From NCBI RefSeq assembly GCF_003390925.1, contig NZ_QUBS01000089.1, positions 186,001 to 250,000 of the forward strand: a DNA stretch of 64,000 nucleotides, written 5' to 3'. The position numbers were made by a program, and so were the translations under genes. This DNA comes from Trinickia diaoshuihuensis (GTDB taxonomy: Bacteria; Pseudomonadota; Gammaproteobacteria; Burkholderiales; Burkholderiaceae). Below, one piece after another: positions 9,219 through 18,956 of the stretch. Positions within the stretch are counted from its first letter, which is position 1, and each line of letters opens with the position of its first letter. Below the pieces are notes generated by a model, which was not told where the DNA came from, did not search any database, and saw nothing but the letters and a program-made list of their open reading frames with translations.

Positions 9219-12200
9219 ATGCCCATGACGACTTTCCCGACCGCATTGCACCATCGCTTGCAACGCCTCGCGCGCCTCGAACCCGATGCGCCCGCGCTCG
9301 CGTCGTTCGAACCGGAGACGGTCCGGCTTACCCGCGGCGAACTCGACTTGCGCGCCGCGCGCCTGGCTGCCGTCTTGCGCAGGCATGGCGTCGGGATCGA
9401 AACGCGCGTGGGCGTGTGTATCGAGCGCTCGTGCGATCTCATCGTCGCTTTGCTGGCCGTGCTCAAAGCGGGCGGTGCCTTTGTGCCGCTCGATCCGAGC
9501 CTGCCGGCCGCGCGCCTCGAATGGATGGCGCGCGATGCCGGCGCTCGCATCGCCCTCGTGAGCGCGCGTGGTCGAGCGCCGGCGTTAGCGGGGCTCGTCT
9601 GCGTCGATGTCGACGCGGCGCTCGATACGAGCGTGGTGCCGCTCGATCTCGAACCTACTCATCCGCAAGCCGCCGCTTACCTGATTTACACGTCGGGTTC
9701 GACCGGCACGCCGAAGGCGGTCGTCGTCGAACACGGTCCGCTCGCGGCGCACTGCGATGCGGTTGTCCGTGCCTATCCGATGCATGAAACGGATCGGGTC
9801 TTGCATTTCGCGGCGGTGGGCTTCGATCTCGCGCACGAGTATTGGCTGGCGCCGTTGGCGGCCGGCGCGAGCATCGTCGTCACGGGGGCCGGTCCGCTCG
9901 AACCCCGCGCCGCACTGCGGCTGATTGAGCGCGAAGGCGTGGCGATCGCCGCGTTTCCGCCGGCGTATTTACAAGAGGTTGCGCGGGCGGCGGTGGAGGG
10001 CGGCGCGCCGCCCGCGCTGCGCGTGCTCGCATTCGGCGGCGAGGCGATGGCAAGCGACCGGTTCGAACGGGTACGAGCCGCGTTCCCCGGCGTCCGATTC
10101 ATCAACGGCTACGGGCCGACGGAAACGGTGATCTCACCGATGCTATGGCCGGTCGAGCCGAGCGACGTCCTCGAGCGAGGCGGCGCGGCGGCGTTGCCGA
10201 TCGGGCGCACGATCGGGCCGCGCTCGGCGCGTTTGTCGGTACGCGGCGACGGCGAAGGGGCGGCCGGCGAATTGCTACTAGGTGGCGCCTGCTTGGCGCG
10301 CGGCTATCACGGGCGGCCCGCGTTGACGGCCGAACGTTTTATCCCCGATGCGCATGGCAACGCCGGTGCGCGCGTCTATCGCACCGGCGATCTGGCGCGT
10401 CTGCGCGATGACGGCGCATTCGATTATCTCGGCCGTCTCGACGATCAGGTGCAAGTACGTGGCATACGGGTCGAGCCGGGCGAGATCGAACAAGCATTGC
10501 TCGCGCATGCCGAGGTTCGTGACGCGGCTGTCCTGGCGGACAAGTCGAACGGCGGCGTGCGCCTGCTCGCATTCGTTTCGGCCGGTACGGCGATCGACGA
10601 AACGCAATTGCGCGATCATCTCGCGCGGCACATCCCGCAAGCGTGGATTCCCGCGCGCATGCTCGTGCTCGATGCGCTCCCGCGTGCGCTGAGCGGCAAG
10701 CTCGATCGGCAAGCACTGCTCGCACTCGCGGGCGCTCGGTCCCCGGCCGCCCCGCATCGCGCGCCGAGCGACGCGACGGCTTGCGCGCTGGCGCGGATCT
10801 GGCACGCCATCGTGGGCGGGCCGGCGATCGGGTTGGACGATCGATTCTTCCTGCGTGGCGGCGATTCGATCGGCGTCATGCAAATGCAAAGCGCGATACG
10901 CGCCGAGTGGGGCGTGCATGTGCCGCTTGGCGTGCTATTCGACGATAACCCGCTCGAGCAGGTGGCTGCGCTCGTGGCTTCGCGCGCAGGCGACGCGCTA
11001 AAGGGGGAGCGGTTGGTTCCGGATGAACGAGCCGGCAACGGCGAAGCAAGCGGAGACAGCCGAGTCATCGATATTCAAGCACCCTACGCGCAGTATCCGG
11101 CGTCGCTCGCGCAGCGCCGCTTCTGGGTAGTGGCACGGATCGGCGACGCCGCTCACGCCTATCACATCGCCGCGCACTGGCACGTCGAAGGGCGGGTGGA
11201 TGCGCAAGCGCTCTCGCGCGCGCTGGCCGCCCTCGTGCGGCGGCACGACGCATGGCGCACGACGCTTGCCGAGGACGACGAGGGCAACGTCGTACAGCGG
11301 GTTCACGCGAACGTGCAACTGCCGCTCGAGTCGTTCGATCTGCGCGCCGTCGATCCCGCCGAGCGCGAGGCGCGCGCCGGCCAATTAGCCCGGCAATGGG
11401 CCGAGGCGCCGTTCGACCTTTCGGGCGGCCCGCTGTTGCGGGCCGCGCTCGTCACTGTGGACGAGCAGCGCCATTGTCTGATGTTGACGCTGCACCATGC
11501 GATCGGCGACGGCTGGTCCTCGCGCATCGCGTTCGACGAACTCGCCGAGGCGTATACCGCGGTGCGCGAGGGGCGCGAGCCGGCATGGCCCGCGTTGCCG
11601 TTGCGTTATGCCGAATTCGCGCGCCGGCAGATGCGCTGGCTCGACGAAGGGGCGCGGGAGAATCAACTCGCGTATTGGCGAGGCGCGTTGGCCGAAGCGC
11701 CCGGCGCCCTGGCGTTGCCGGTCGATCGCGCGGTGCCGGCCGAGCGAACGCTGCGTGGCATGCGGGCGACTCGGCGATTGAGTCCCACCGTCTCCCGTAC
11801 GATCCGCTCGCTCGCGCGCGAAACGCATAGCTCCGTTTTTATCGTGCTGCTCGCGGCGTTGCATGCATGGCTCTATCGACTGACGGGCACGACCGATGTC
11901 GTGGTGGCGGCGCCCGTGGCGACTCGGCGCGAAAGCGATTTGGCGGCGCTGGTCGGGCTGTTCGTGAACACCGTGGCAGTGCGGGCTCGCGTAGCGCCGC
12001 AAGCGGCATTTTCGGCGCTGCTCGCTCAAGTGCGAGAGGCGACGCTCGGCGCCTACGAACATAGCGACGTGCCGTTCGATGAAGTGCTGGACGCGGTCGC
12101 GCCGCCGGTTCGACGCGGGGCGGAATGGCTGCGTGTGAAGTTCGCTCAGCAATTCTTGTACGGCGAGCGTGTGGACTTGCCGGGCGCGACGGCGCGCTTG

Positions 12201-15200
12201 ACCCCCGGGCCCGACGGCGCGGCGCGCTTCGACTTCGCGGTGGATTTCACCGACGATCCGCTCGGCATCGAATTCGTGGCCGCGTGGGCGACCGATTGCA
12301 TCGACGACGATACGGGCCGAGGCTGGCTCGAGAGTTTCGCAGCGCTCGTCGAACACGCGGTGCGCGAGCCTTCGGCTGCCGTCTGCGAGCTGGCCAGCCA
12401 TCGCGAGCCTTCGGCTGCCGTCGCGCTGGGGCGCTCGGAGGTGTTTGAATTTTCGGACGTCCTCGAAGCATTCTCTCATCATGCCGCGCGCACGCCCGAC
12501 CGGGTGGCCGTTTCGGACGACGCGCGCGAACTGACGTTCGCCGCGCTCGATGCCGTTTCGTCGAACGTGGCGCACGCTTTGCGCGCACGCGGCATCGGCG
12601 CCGAATGCGCGGTCGCGCTCGGCATCGAGCGATCGGTGGATTTCGTCGTCTCGCTGCTGGGCGTGATGAAGGCCGGCGCGACGGCCGTGCCGCTCGATCC
12701 GGCGGCCCCGGTATCGCGCGTGGCGCAGTGCCTGGCCGCTTGTTCGCCTCGGTGCTTGATCGTTGCCGACCCCGCACCTTCGTGGCACGGCTTATCGGTC
12801 GCATCGACGCGCCTATCGGAACTCGAATCGACGCAAGTTCAAGAGGCGCCGCGGAGCCTTACCGGTGTCGTTGCGCGCCACGCGGATCAAGCGGCTTACC
12901 TGATCTTTACGTCGGGATCCACCGGAGCACCGAAGGGCGTGATCGTCTCGCACCGCGCCCTTGCGGACTACGCGCAAGGCATGCTCGCCACGCTCGAGTT
13001 CGCGCCCGGCGCGAGCATGGCGATGACATCGACCGTCGCCGCCGACCTGGGGCATACGACCCTGTTCGGCGCGCTGTGCGCGGGACGTACTTTGCATTTG
13101 CTCTCGCCGGGCTGTGCATTCGATCCCGACCGTTTCGCGCAGGCTATGCGTAGCCGCAATGTCGGAGTACTCAAAATCGTGCCGAGCCACTTGCGTGCGT
13201 TGCTGGAAGCAACGCATCCGGCCGACGTACTTCCGGCTCATGCGCTCGTCCTCGGCGGCGAGCCGTTGCCGCAAGCACTGGCGATGCGGATCGCGGAACT
13301 CAAGAGCACATGCCGCATCGTCAATCATTACGGGCCTACCGAAGCGTCGGTCGGCGCGCTCACGTTCGAATTCCGGGCGCGCGAGGCTGAGCCCGCGCGC
13401 GTGTTCGTCGCGACGGGACGCCCGCTGCCCAATGTCCGGGCTTGCGTGCTCGATTCGCTGGGCGCCCCGGTACCCGTGGGCGGTTACGGTGAATTGTTCC
13501 TTGGCGGTCCCGGACTCGCGCGCGGTTATGTTTCGCGTCCCGCGGCCACGGCCGAGCGGTTCGTGCCGGATCCGGCCGGTCCCGCGGGCGAGCGGCTGTA
13601 CCGTACCGGCGATCGTGCGCGGATTCGGGCGGACGGCGTCATCGAATGGGCCGGCCGTCTCGACGATCAGGTCAAGATTCGCGGCTATCGCGTCGAGCCC
13701 GGCGAAGTCAGCGCGGCGCTCGCGGCAATCGAAACGGTCGTACAAGCGGAAACGCTGGCCGTGCAAGACGAGCGCGGCATGCGCCTGGTCTCGTTCGCGA
13801 CGCTCGATCGCGTGGCGCGGCTGCAACGCGGCGGGCCCGACGGCGCGCAACTGCGCGCGCGCTTGGCCGAACGCTTGCCCGACTATATGGTTCCCGCATC
13901 GGTCGTCGTGCTGGATACGTTGCCGGTGACGGCCAACGGCAAGGCCGATCGGGCGCGCTTGCGCGACCTCGCGAAGACCGCGGATCTCGCCCGCGCACAC
14001 TCGGTCGATGAGCCGCGGGACGGCCTCGAGAACGCGCTCGCACAAGTGTGGAAAGATGTCCTGCGTCTCGATCGCGTGGGACGCGACGAGAATTTCTTCT
14101 CGCTGGGCGGCGATTCGATCGTCGCGTTGCAGGTCATCGCGCGTTCGCGCAAAGCGGGGATCCGCTTTACGCCGAAGCAACTCTTCGACCATCCGACGCT
14201 TGCGCGACTGGCGGAGGTGGCCGCGCGCGAGACCGGCGGTCTCGACGCGAACGCGCAGCGACCGGCCGACGGGAGTGCGTCCGCGCAAAGCGTGGCGCTC
14301 ACGCCCGCGCAGCATCGATTCTTCGCGCTCGATGTGCCGAACCCCCATCATTGGAATCAGGCCATCGAGTTGGAGCCCCAGGGGATGTTCGACGTCGACG
14401 CTTTTGCCGAGGCGCTCGGCATTGTGTTGACGCACCATGACGTGTTTCGGTTGCGGTTCGCCAAGTCCACTCGAAAGGACGGCGGGTGGCATGCCATGTG
14501 CGGCGATCGGGCCTTCGAGCTATTGCCGCTTTCGGTACAAGACGCGCGCGACCGCGACGACGCGCTGGCGCGTTTCGACGCACTCCAACGGACGATAGAC
14601 CTGACGCGCGGTCCGCTCGCGCGTGCGCTCGTAGCGACGTTGCCGGACGGCACGGCGCGTGTGTTCGTTGCGCTCCATCATTTGATCGTCGACGGCGTCT
14701 CGTGGCGCATCGTCCTCGAGGATTTGCAAACCGCGTACGAGGCCGCCCTCACGGGCATCGCCCCGAGATTGCCGGCACCTGCTTCGGCCACCGCACCGTC
14801 CTGGGCCGCGCGCTTGCGGCAGGCTGCCTCGACCTTCGAGCAAGAGCGGTCATACTGGCTCGCCGTGGCCGGCACGGGTGGGGCGTTCGTGGGGCGGTCG
14901 GTGCAGGCCGCGCCGCCCGCGAACGCCACCGCGCGGACGATCGTTCGGGCCTTGACGCCGCAACTGACCCAGTCGCTGTTGACCGACGCCAACCTCGCTT
15001 GGCGCACGCAGACGCAAGACTTGCTGCTCGCGGCGTTGGCCGATGCGCTCGGCGGCGACGGCGCGGATGGGGCGAATGGTGTTTGCTTGGTCGAACTCGA
15101 GGGCCACGGCCGCGAGGCGTTGTTCGACGACGTCGATGCAAGCCGCACGCTCGGATGGTTGACGAGTCACTATCCGGTGGCACTGCCGATCGGTTCCACA

Positions 15201-18200
15201 TTGGTCGAAACGCTGACCGCCGTTAAGGACACGATGCGTGCGGTGCCGAACCGCGGGTTGGGTTTCGGCGTGCTGCGCTATCTTGGCGACGAAGCGACGC
15301 GCGCGCAATTGGCGGCGCTGCCCAAGCCACGCGTGACGTTCAACTACCTGGGCCGCTTCGAGGCCATGCGCGGCGAGAGCTTTTCCGCGCGCTTCGGCGG
15401 CGTCGGTTGCGAGCGCGATCCGGCCGGCCCCATGACCAATGCGCTGGCCGTCCACGCCTTCGTCGACGAGGCGCGTGTGCTGCGTGTGCACTGGGTCTAT
15501 AGCGCGGAGGTGTTCGACGACGAGCGCATCGCCGCGTTGGTCCGGCGTTTCGAAGATGCGCTGGCATCGCTCGCTCAGGCTTGCCGCGCTCGTGTAGCGG
15601 CCGAAGGCGGCGGTGCGACGCCGGGCGATTTCCCCCTCGCTCGGCGCGCGGGACTTACGCAGGCGGCGATCGATGCGGCGCGTCTCGATTGGCGTACCGT
15701 CGACGATATCTATCCGCTCTCGCCGATGCAGCAGGGTATCTTGTTTCAGTCGTTGCTGGCTCCCGAGCAAGCGATTTATGTCAATCAGCTCGTGGCGACG
15801 CTCGATGCACCCGACCTCGAGCGGCTCACCGCGGCGTTCGAACGCGCGATCGCTCGGCATGACATTTTGCGCACGAGCTTCTTGGCGGACATCGACCCGC
15901 CGTTACAGGTCGTGCACCGCCGCGCGGTGCTGCCGGTCGCAGCGCTCGATTGGCGCGATACGTGCAATACGCGCGAAGCCGATGTCGAGCAGTGGCTGAT
16001 GGCGGACCGCGCTCGCGGCTTCGTCTTGTCCGAAGCGCCGCTCATGCGGCTCACGCTGATACGCCTATCGGAGCGGACGTGGCGGCTCGTTTGGACGCGC
16101 CATCATCTGCTGCTCGACGGATGGAGCACGGCGAGGCTGTTCGCCGAAGTACTGAACGAGTACGCGCAAGGACAGCAGGCACCCGTCTTCCGTGCGCGGC
16201 AAGGCACGCGCTATCGCGACTTCATTGCTTGGCTCGGCGCGCGCGACGAGGAGGGCGACCGTGCGTTCTGGCTCGAACGCCTGGCGCGTTTGGAGGGCCC
16301 GACGCTCGTGGCGCCTGTGCCGAGTGCGCGTGTCCGGAGCGCGTATGGCAGGTGGCATGCGCGATTGGACGCCGCCACGACAGAAGCGCTCGTCGCTTGC
16401 GCCCGGCGTCTGCACGTGACGGTGAACACGGTGCTGCAAGGCGCGTGGGCCGTGACGCTTCAGCGCATGACGCACCAGCATACGGTCGCGTTCGGCGCGA
16501 CGGTGGCGGGCCGGCCGGACGCGTTGCATGAGGTGGACGCCGTCCTCGGCTTGTTCATCAATACGCTCCCGGTCGTTGCGACGCCCTCGCCGAACGTCGC
16601 TATCGCCGATTGGCTTGCGGCGTTGCAGCGCGAGAGCGCCGCCTGCGCCGAACATGCGCACACGCCCTTGTTCGAGATTCAACGCTGGGCCGGCCGCAAC
16701 GCCGCCGCGTTGTTCGATACGCTGATCGTGTTCGAAAACTATCCCGTCGATGAAGCCTGGGCGCGACGCGATGACGACGCGCTGCGTTTTTCGGAGCTGC
16801 GCAACGTCGACGCGACGGACTTCGCCGTGACGCTCGTCGTGCAAGCCGGCGAGCAGCTATCGATCGACTATGGATTCGACCGTGCCAAGCTGACGGACGA
16901 GCGCGTCCAAGCGCTGCATCGCGCGTTGATGCGATGCCTAACGTCCTTTATCGCCGATGCGGGCGCGCCGCTTGGGAGCGTATCCATCGCCACGCGCGGC
17001 GACATCGCACAACTCGCGCGTTGGAACGCGACGTCACGCGAATGGCTCGAACCGCAACGGGCACCGCTGCATCGTCAGTTCGAGCGCCAGGCGGCATTGC
17101 AGCCGGACGCGACCGCATTGCTTTGGCGCGCCGAGCACATGCCGGGCGATGCCGGCCCACGGCGTATGACCTACGCGGAACTCGACGCGCGCGCGGATCG
17201 CGTGGCGGTGTCGTTGCGCGAGGCCGGAGCGACGCTCGATGCACCGATCGCGCTATGCCTGAATCGCTCGGCCGAAACGGTCGTCGCGCTGCTCGGCGTC
17301 ATGAAAGCCGGCGCCGCTTGGTTGCCGATCGACCCGGACTATCCGGCCGCGCGCATCGCCTACATGCTTGAAGATGCACGGCCCGCGTGCATCGTCACGC
17401 AGCGCGGGTTGCTCGACCGTGTGAGTCCCGCCGCGGCGGGCAGCGGTACGGTCGTGCATTGCATCGATCAACTCGAAACATGGCCGCACTCTCGGCAAGC
17501 GGAATCGCTCGCGGCGGCATCCACCGGCGATCGACGAGACGCGCACGAGGCAGCGACAGCGCGGCTCGCGTATCTCATCTACACGTCGGGCTCGACCGGT
17601 CGTCCGAAGGGCGCGGGCAATACGCACGCCGCGCTCGCGAATCGAATCGCCTGGATGCAGGACGCCTATGCGCTGACTTCCAGCGACGTCGTGCTGCAAA
17701 AAACGCCGTTCGGTTTCGACGTCTCGGTGTGGGAGTTCCTCTGGCCGCTTTCGGCCGGCGCGACGTTGGCGCTAGCGGCGCCCGGCTCGCATCGCGAACC
17801 CGCACGCCTCGTCGACGAGATCGAAGCGCTCGGTGTGACGACGATCCACTTCGTGCCGTCGATGCTGGCCGCCTTTCTCGGGTATCTGGAATCGTTCGGC
17901 GCGGCGTCGCGATGCGGCTCGCTCGTTCGGATCGTCTCGAGCGGCGAAGCGCTGGCGGGCGAACTCGCCGTCAAGGCAACCGCGCTGATGCCGCAAGCTG
18001 CGATCCATAACCTCTACGGACCGACCGAGGCCGCCATCGATGTGTCTCATTGGACATGGGACGCGCTCTCGGTCGCGGATGCGGTGAGCGTACCGATCGG
18101 GATGCCGATCGCCAATACGCAACTGCACGTGCTCGACGCGGCGTTGCAGCCGGTGCCCGTCGGTGCGATCGGCGAGCTGTACCTCGGCGGCGTGGGCCTC

Positions 18201-18956
18201 GCGCGCGGTTACTACCGCAGGCCATCGCTGACGGCCGAGCGTTTCGTTCCCGATCCGTTCGCGGCCGGCGGGCGCCTGTATCGCACGGGCGATCTCGTGA
18301 CGCGCCGGGCCGACGGTGCGCTCGAGTATCTGGGGCGGATCGACAGCCAAGTCAAGCTGCGCGGACAGCGTATCGAGCCGGGCGAAATCGAAGCGGTATT
18401 GCGTACGCAGCCGGGCATCGACGATGTCGTCGTCATCGTGCGCGACGAGCAACTGATCGCCTATGTCGCGCGCGCGCGGTCGGTGCGGCTCGACCAAGGC
18501 GAACTATTGGCGCGGCTGCAAGCTCAGTTGCCGGCCTACATGGTGCCGGCGCGTTTGATCGAACTCGACGCACTCCCGGTGACGCCGAACGGCAAATGCG
18601 ACCGGGCCGCGCTGCCCGCGCCCGCATCGGTGGCGGACGCCGTATTTGCCGCGCCGGCCAGCGAGACCGAGCGCGAGTTGGCCGCCATCTGGGGGCAAGT
18701 CCTGCGCGCCGAGCGCATCGGCCGCGACGACGATTTCTTCTTGCGTGGTGGCCATTCGCTATTGGCGGCGGCCGCGCATGCGCGGACGAATCGTCGATGG
18801 TCCGTGGCCTTGCCGCTGCGCACGTTGTTCGAAGCGCGCACGCTCGCGCGTTGCGCCGCGCTGATCGACGCCGAGTTAGCCGCGCAAGCAACGCGCGGGC
18901 ATGGCGACGCCGTGCAGGCGATCGGCGCGTTGCTCGATGAACTCGAGGCGAACTAA
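9219..18956 (+). CDS. orbI: Three-module siderophore NRPS (A-T-C-A-T-E-C-A-T)
   Basis: The protein has 3245 residues. Domains by motif: A1 (YTSGSTGTPK near 155), T1 (GGDSIGV near 547), C2 (HHAIGDGWS near 759), A2 (FTSGSTGAPKG near 1228), T2 (GGDSIVAL near 1629), E (HHLIVDGVSW near 1820), C3 (HHLLLDGWS near 2296), A3 (YTSGSTGRPKG near 2786), T3 (GGHSLLAA near 3177). There is no loading C domain. Pocket residues aligned by eye to GrsA give DLTKVGHVG for A2 (Asp) and DVWHVSLID for A3 (Ser). A1 gives DLEAAGGIS, which I assign by context to N5-acyl-hydroxyornithine. The E domain would set D-Asp. An AGAGGGA-like site precedes ATG 9219. Confidence 0.92.
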   Translation: MPMTTFPTALHHRLQRLARLEPDAPALASFEPETVRLTRGELDLRAARLAAVLRRHGVGIETRVGVCIERSCDLIVALLAVLKAGGAFVPLDPSLPAARLEWMARDAGARIALVSARGRAPALAGLVCVDVDAALDTSVVPLDLEPTHPQAAAYLIYTSGSTGTPKAVVVEHGPLAAHCDAVVRAYPMHETDRVLHFAAVGFDLAHEYWLAPLAAGASIVVTGAGPLEPRAALRLIEREGVAIAAFPPAYLQEVARAAVEGGAPPALRVLAFGGEAMASDRFERVRAAFPGVRFINGYGPTETVISPMLWPVEPSDVLERGGAAALPIGRTIGPRSARLSVRGDGEGAAGELLLGGACLARGYHGRPALTAERFIPDAHGNAGARVYRTGDLARLRDDGAFDYLGRLDDQVQVRGIRVEPGEIEQALLAHAEVRDAAVLADKSNGGVRLLAFVSAGTAIDETQLRDHLARHIPQAWIPARMLVLDALPRALSGKLDRQALLALAGARSPAAPHRAPSDATACALARIWHAIVGGPAIGLDDRFFLRGGDSIGVMQMQSAIRAEWGVHVPLGVLFDDNPLEQVAALVASRAGDALKGERLVPDERAGNGEASGDSRVIDIQAPYAQYPASLAQRRFWVVARIGDAAHAYHIAAHWHVEGRVDAQALSRALAALVRRHDAWRTTLAEDDEGNVVQRVHANVQLPLESFDLRAVDPAEREARAGQLARQWAEAPFDLSGGPLLRAALVTVDEQRHCLMLTLHHAIGDGWSSRIAFDELAEAYTAVREGREPAWPALPLRYAEFARRQMRWLDEGARENQLAYWRGALAEAPGALALPVDRAVPAERTLRGMRATRRLSPTVSRTIRSLARETHSSVFIVLLAALHAWLYRLTGTTDVVVAAPVATRRESDLAALVGLFVNTVAVRARVAPQAAFSALLAQVREATLGAYEHSDVPFDEVLDAVAPPVRRGAEWLRVKFAQQFLYGERVDLPGATARLTPGPDGAARFDFAVDFTDDPLGIEFVAAWATDCIDDDTGRGWLESFAALVEHAVREPSAAVCELASHREPSAAVALGRSEVFEFSDVLEAFSHHAARTPDRVAVSDDARELTFAALDAVSSNVAHALRARGIGAECAVALGIERSVDFVVSLLGVMKAGATAVPLDPAAPVSRVAQCLAACSPRCLIVADPAPSWHGLSVASTRLSELESTQVQEAPRSLTGVVARHADQAAYLIFTSGSTGAPKGVIVSHRALADYAQGMLATLEFAPGASMAMTSTVAADLGHTTLFGALCAGRTLHLLSPGCAFDPDRFAQAMRSRNVGVLKIVPSHLRALLEATHPADVLPAHALVLGGEPLPQALAMRIAELKSTCRIVNHYGPTEASVGALTFEFRAREAEPARVFVATGRPLPNVRACVLDSLGAPVPVGGYGELFLGGPGLARGYVSRPAATAERFVPDPAGPAGERLYRTGDRARIRADGVIEWAGRLDDQVKIRGYRVEPGEVSAALAAIETVVQAETLAVQDERGMRLVSFATLDRVARLQRGGPDGAQLRARLAERLPDYMVPASVVVLDTLPVTANGKADRARLRDLAKTADLARAHSVDEPRDGLENALAQVWKDVLRLDRVGRDENFFSLGGDSIVALQVIARSRKAGIRFTPKQLFDHPTLARLAEVAARETGGLDANAQRPADGSASAQSVALTPAQHRFFALDVPNPHHWNQAIELEPQGMFDVDAFAEALGIVLTHHDVFRLRFAKSTRKDGGWHAMCGDRAFELLPLSVQDARDRDDALARFDALQRTIDLTRGPLARALVATLPDGTARVFVALHHLIVDGVSWRIVLEDLQTAYEAALTGIAPRLPAPASATAPSWAARLRQAASTFEQERSYWLAVAGTGGAFVGRSVQAAPPANATARTIVRALTPQLTQSLLTDANLAWRTQTQDLLLAALADALGGDGADGANGVCLVELEGHGREALFDDVDASRTLGWLTSHYPVALPIGSTLVETLTAVKDTMRAVPNRGLGFGVLRYLGDEATRAQLAALPKPRVTFNYLGRFEAMRGESFSARFGGVGCERDPAGPMTNALAVHAFVDEARVLRVHWVYSAEVFDDERIAALVRRFEDALASLAQACRARVAAEGGGATPGDFPLARRAGLTQAAIDAARLDWRTVDDIYPLSPMQQGILFQSLLAPEQAIYVNQLVATLDAPDLERLTAAFERAIARHDILRTSFLADIDPPLQVVHRRAVLPVAALDWRDTCNTREADVEQWLMADRARGFVLSEAPLMRLTLIRLSERTWRLVWTRHHLLLDGWSTARLFAEVLNEYAQGQQAPVFRARQGTRYRDFIAWLGARDEEGDRAFWLERLARLEGPTLVAPVPSARVRSAYGRWHARLDAATTEALVACARRLHVTVNTVLQGAWAVTLQRMTHQHTVAFGATVAGRPDALHEVDAVLGLFINTLPVVATPSPNVAIADWLAALQRESAACAEHAHTPLFEIQRWAGRNAAALFDTLIVFENYPVDEAWARRDDDALRFSELRNVDATDFAVTLVVQAGEQLSIDYGFDRAKLTDERVQALHRALMRCLTSFIADAGAPLGSVSIATRGDIAQLARWNATSREWLEPQRAPLHRQFERQAALQPDATALLWRAEHMPGDAGPRRMTYAELDARADRVAVSLREAGATLDAPIALCLNRSAETVVALLGVMKAGAAWLPIDPDYPAARIAYMLEDARPACIVTQRGLLDRVSPAAAGSGTVVHCIDQLETWPHSRQAESLAAASTGDRRDAHEAATARLAYLIYTSGSTGRPKGAGNTHAALANRIAWMQDAYALTSSDVVLQKTPFGFDVSVWEFLWPLSAGATLALAAPGSHREPARLVDEIEALGVTTIHFVPSMLAAFLGYLESFGAASRCGSLVRIVSSGEALAGELAVKATALMPQAAIHNLYGPTEAAIDVSHWTWDALSVADAVSVPIGMPIANTQLHVLDAALQPVPVGAIGELYLGGVGLARGYYRRPSLTAERFVPDPFAAGGRLYRTGDLVTRRADGALEYLGRIDSQVKLRGQRIEPGEIEAVLRTQPGIDDVVVIVRDEQLIAYVARARSVRLDQGELLARLQAQLPAYMVPARLIELDALPVTPNGKCDRAALPAPASVADAVFAAPASETERELAAIWGQVLRAERIGRDDDFFLRGGHSLLAAAAHARTNRRWSVALPLRTLFEARTLARCAALIDAELAAQATRGHGDAVQAIGALLDELEAN
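12364..12422 (+). repeat. In-frame 39-bp-period direct repeat in the C2-A2 linker of orbI
   Basis: A 20-bp unit (GCGAGCCTTCGGCTGCCGTC) at 12364-12383 recurs exactly at 12403-12422, a 39-bp period. The result is REPSAAV twice, 13 residues apart, in the flexible linker between the condensation and second adenylation domains. It looks like a recent slippage duplication that keeps the frame. Confidence 0.75.

Noticed and set aside
9219-18956. Long opposite-strand frames across the NRPS genes as antisense genes
   Set aside because: High G+C coding DNA produces long shadow frames; none has a ribosome site or protein-like composition.
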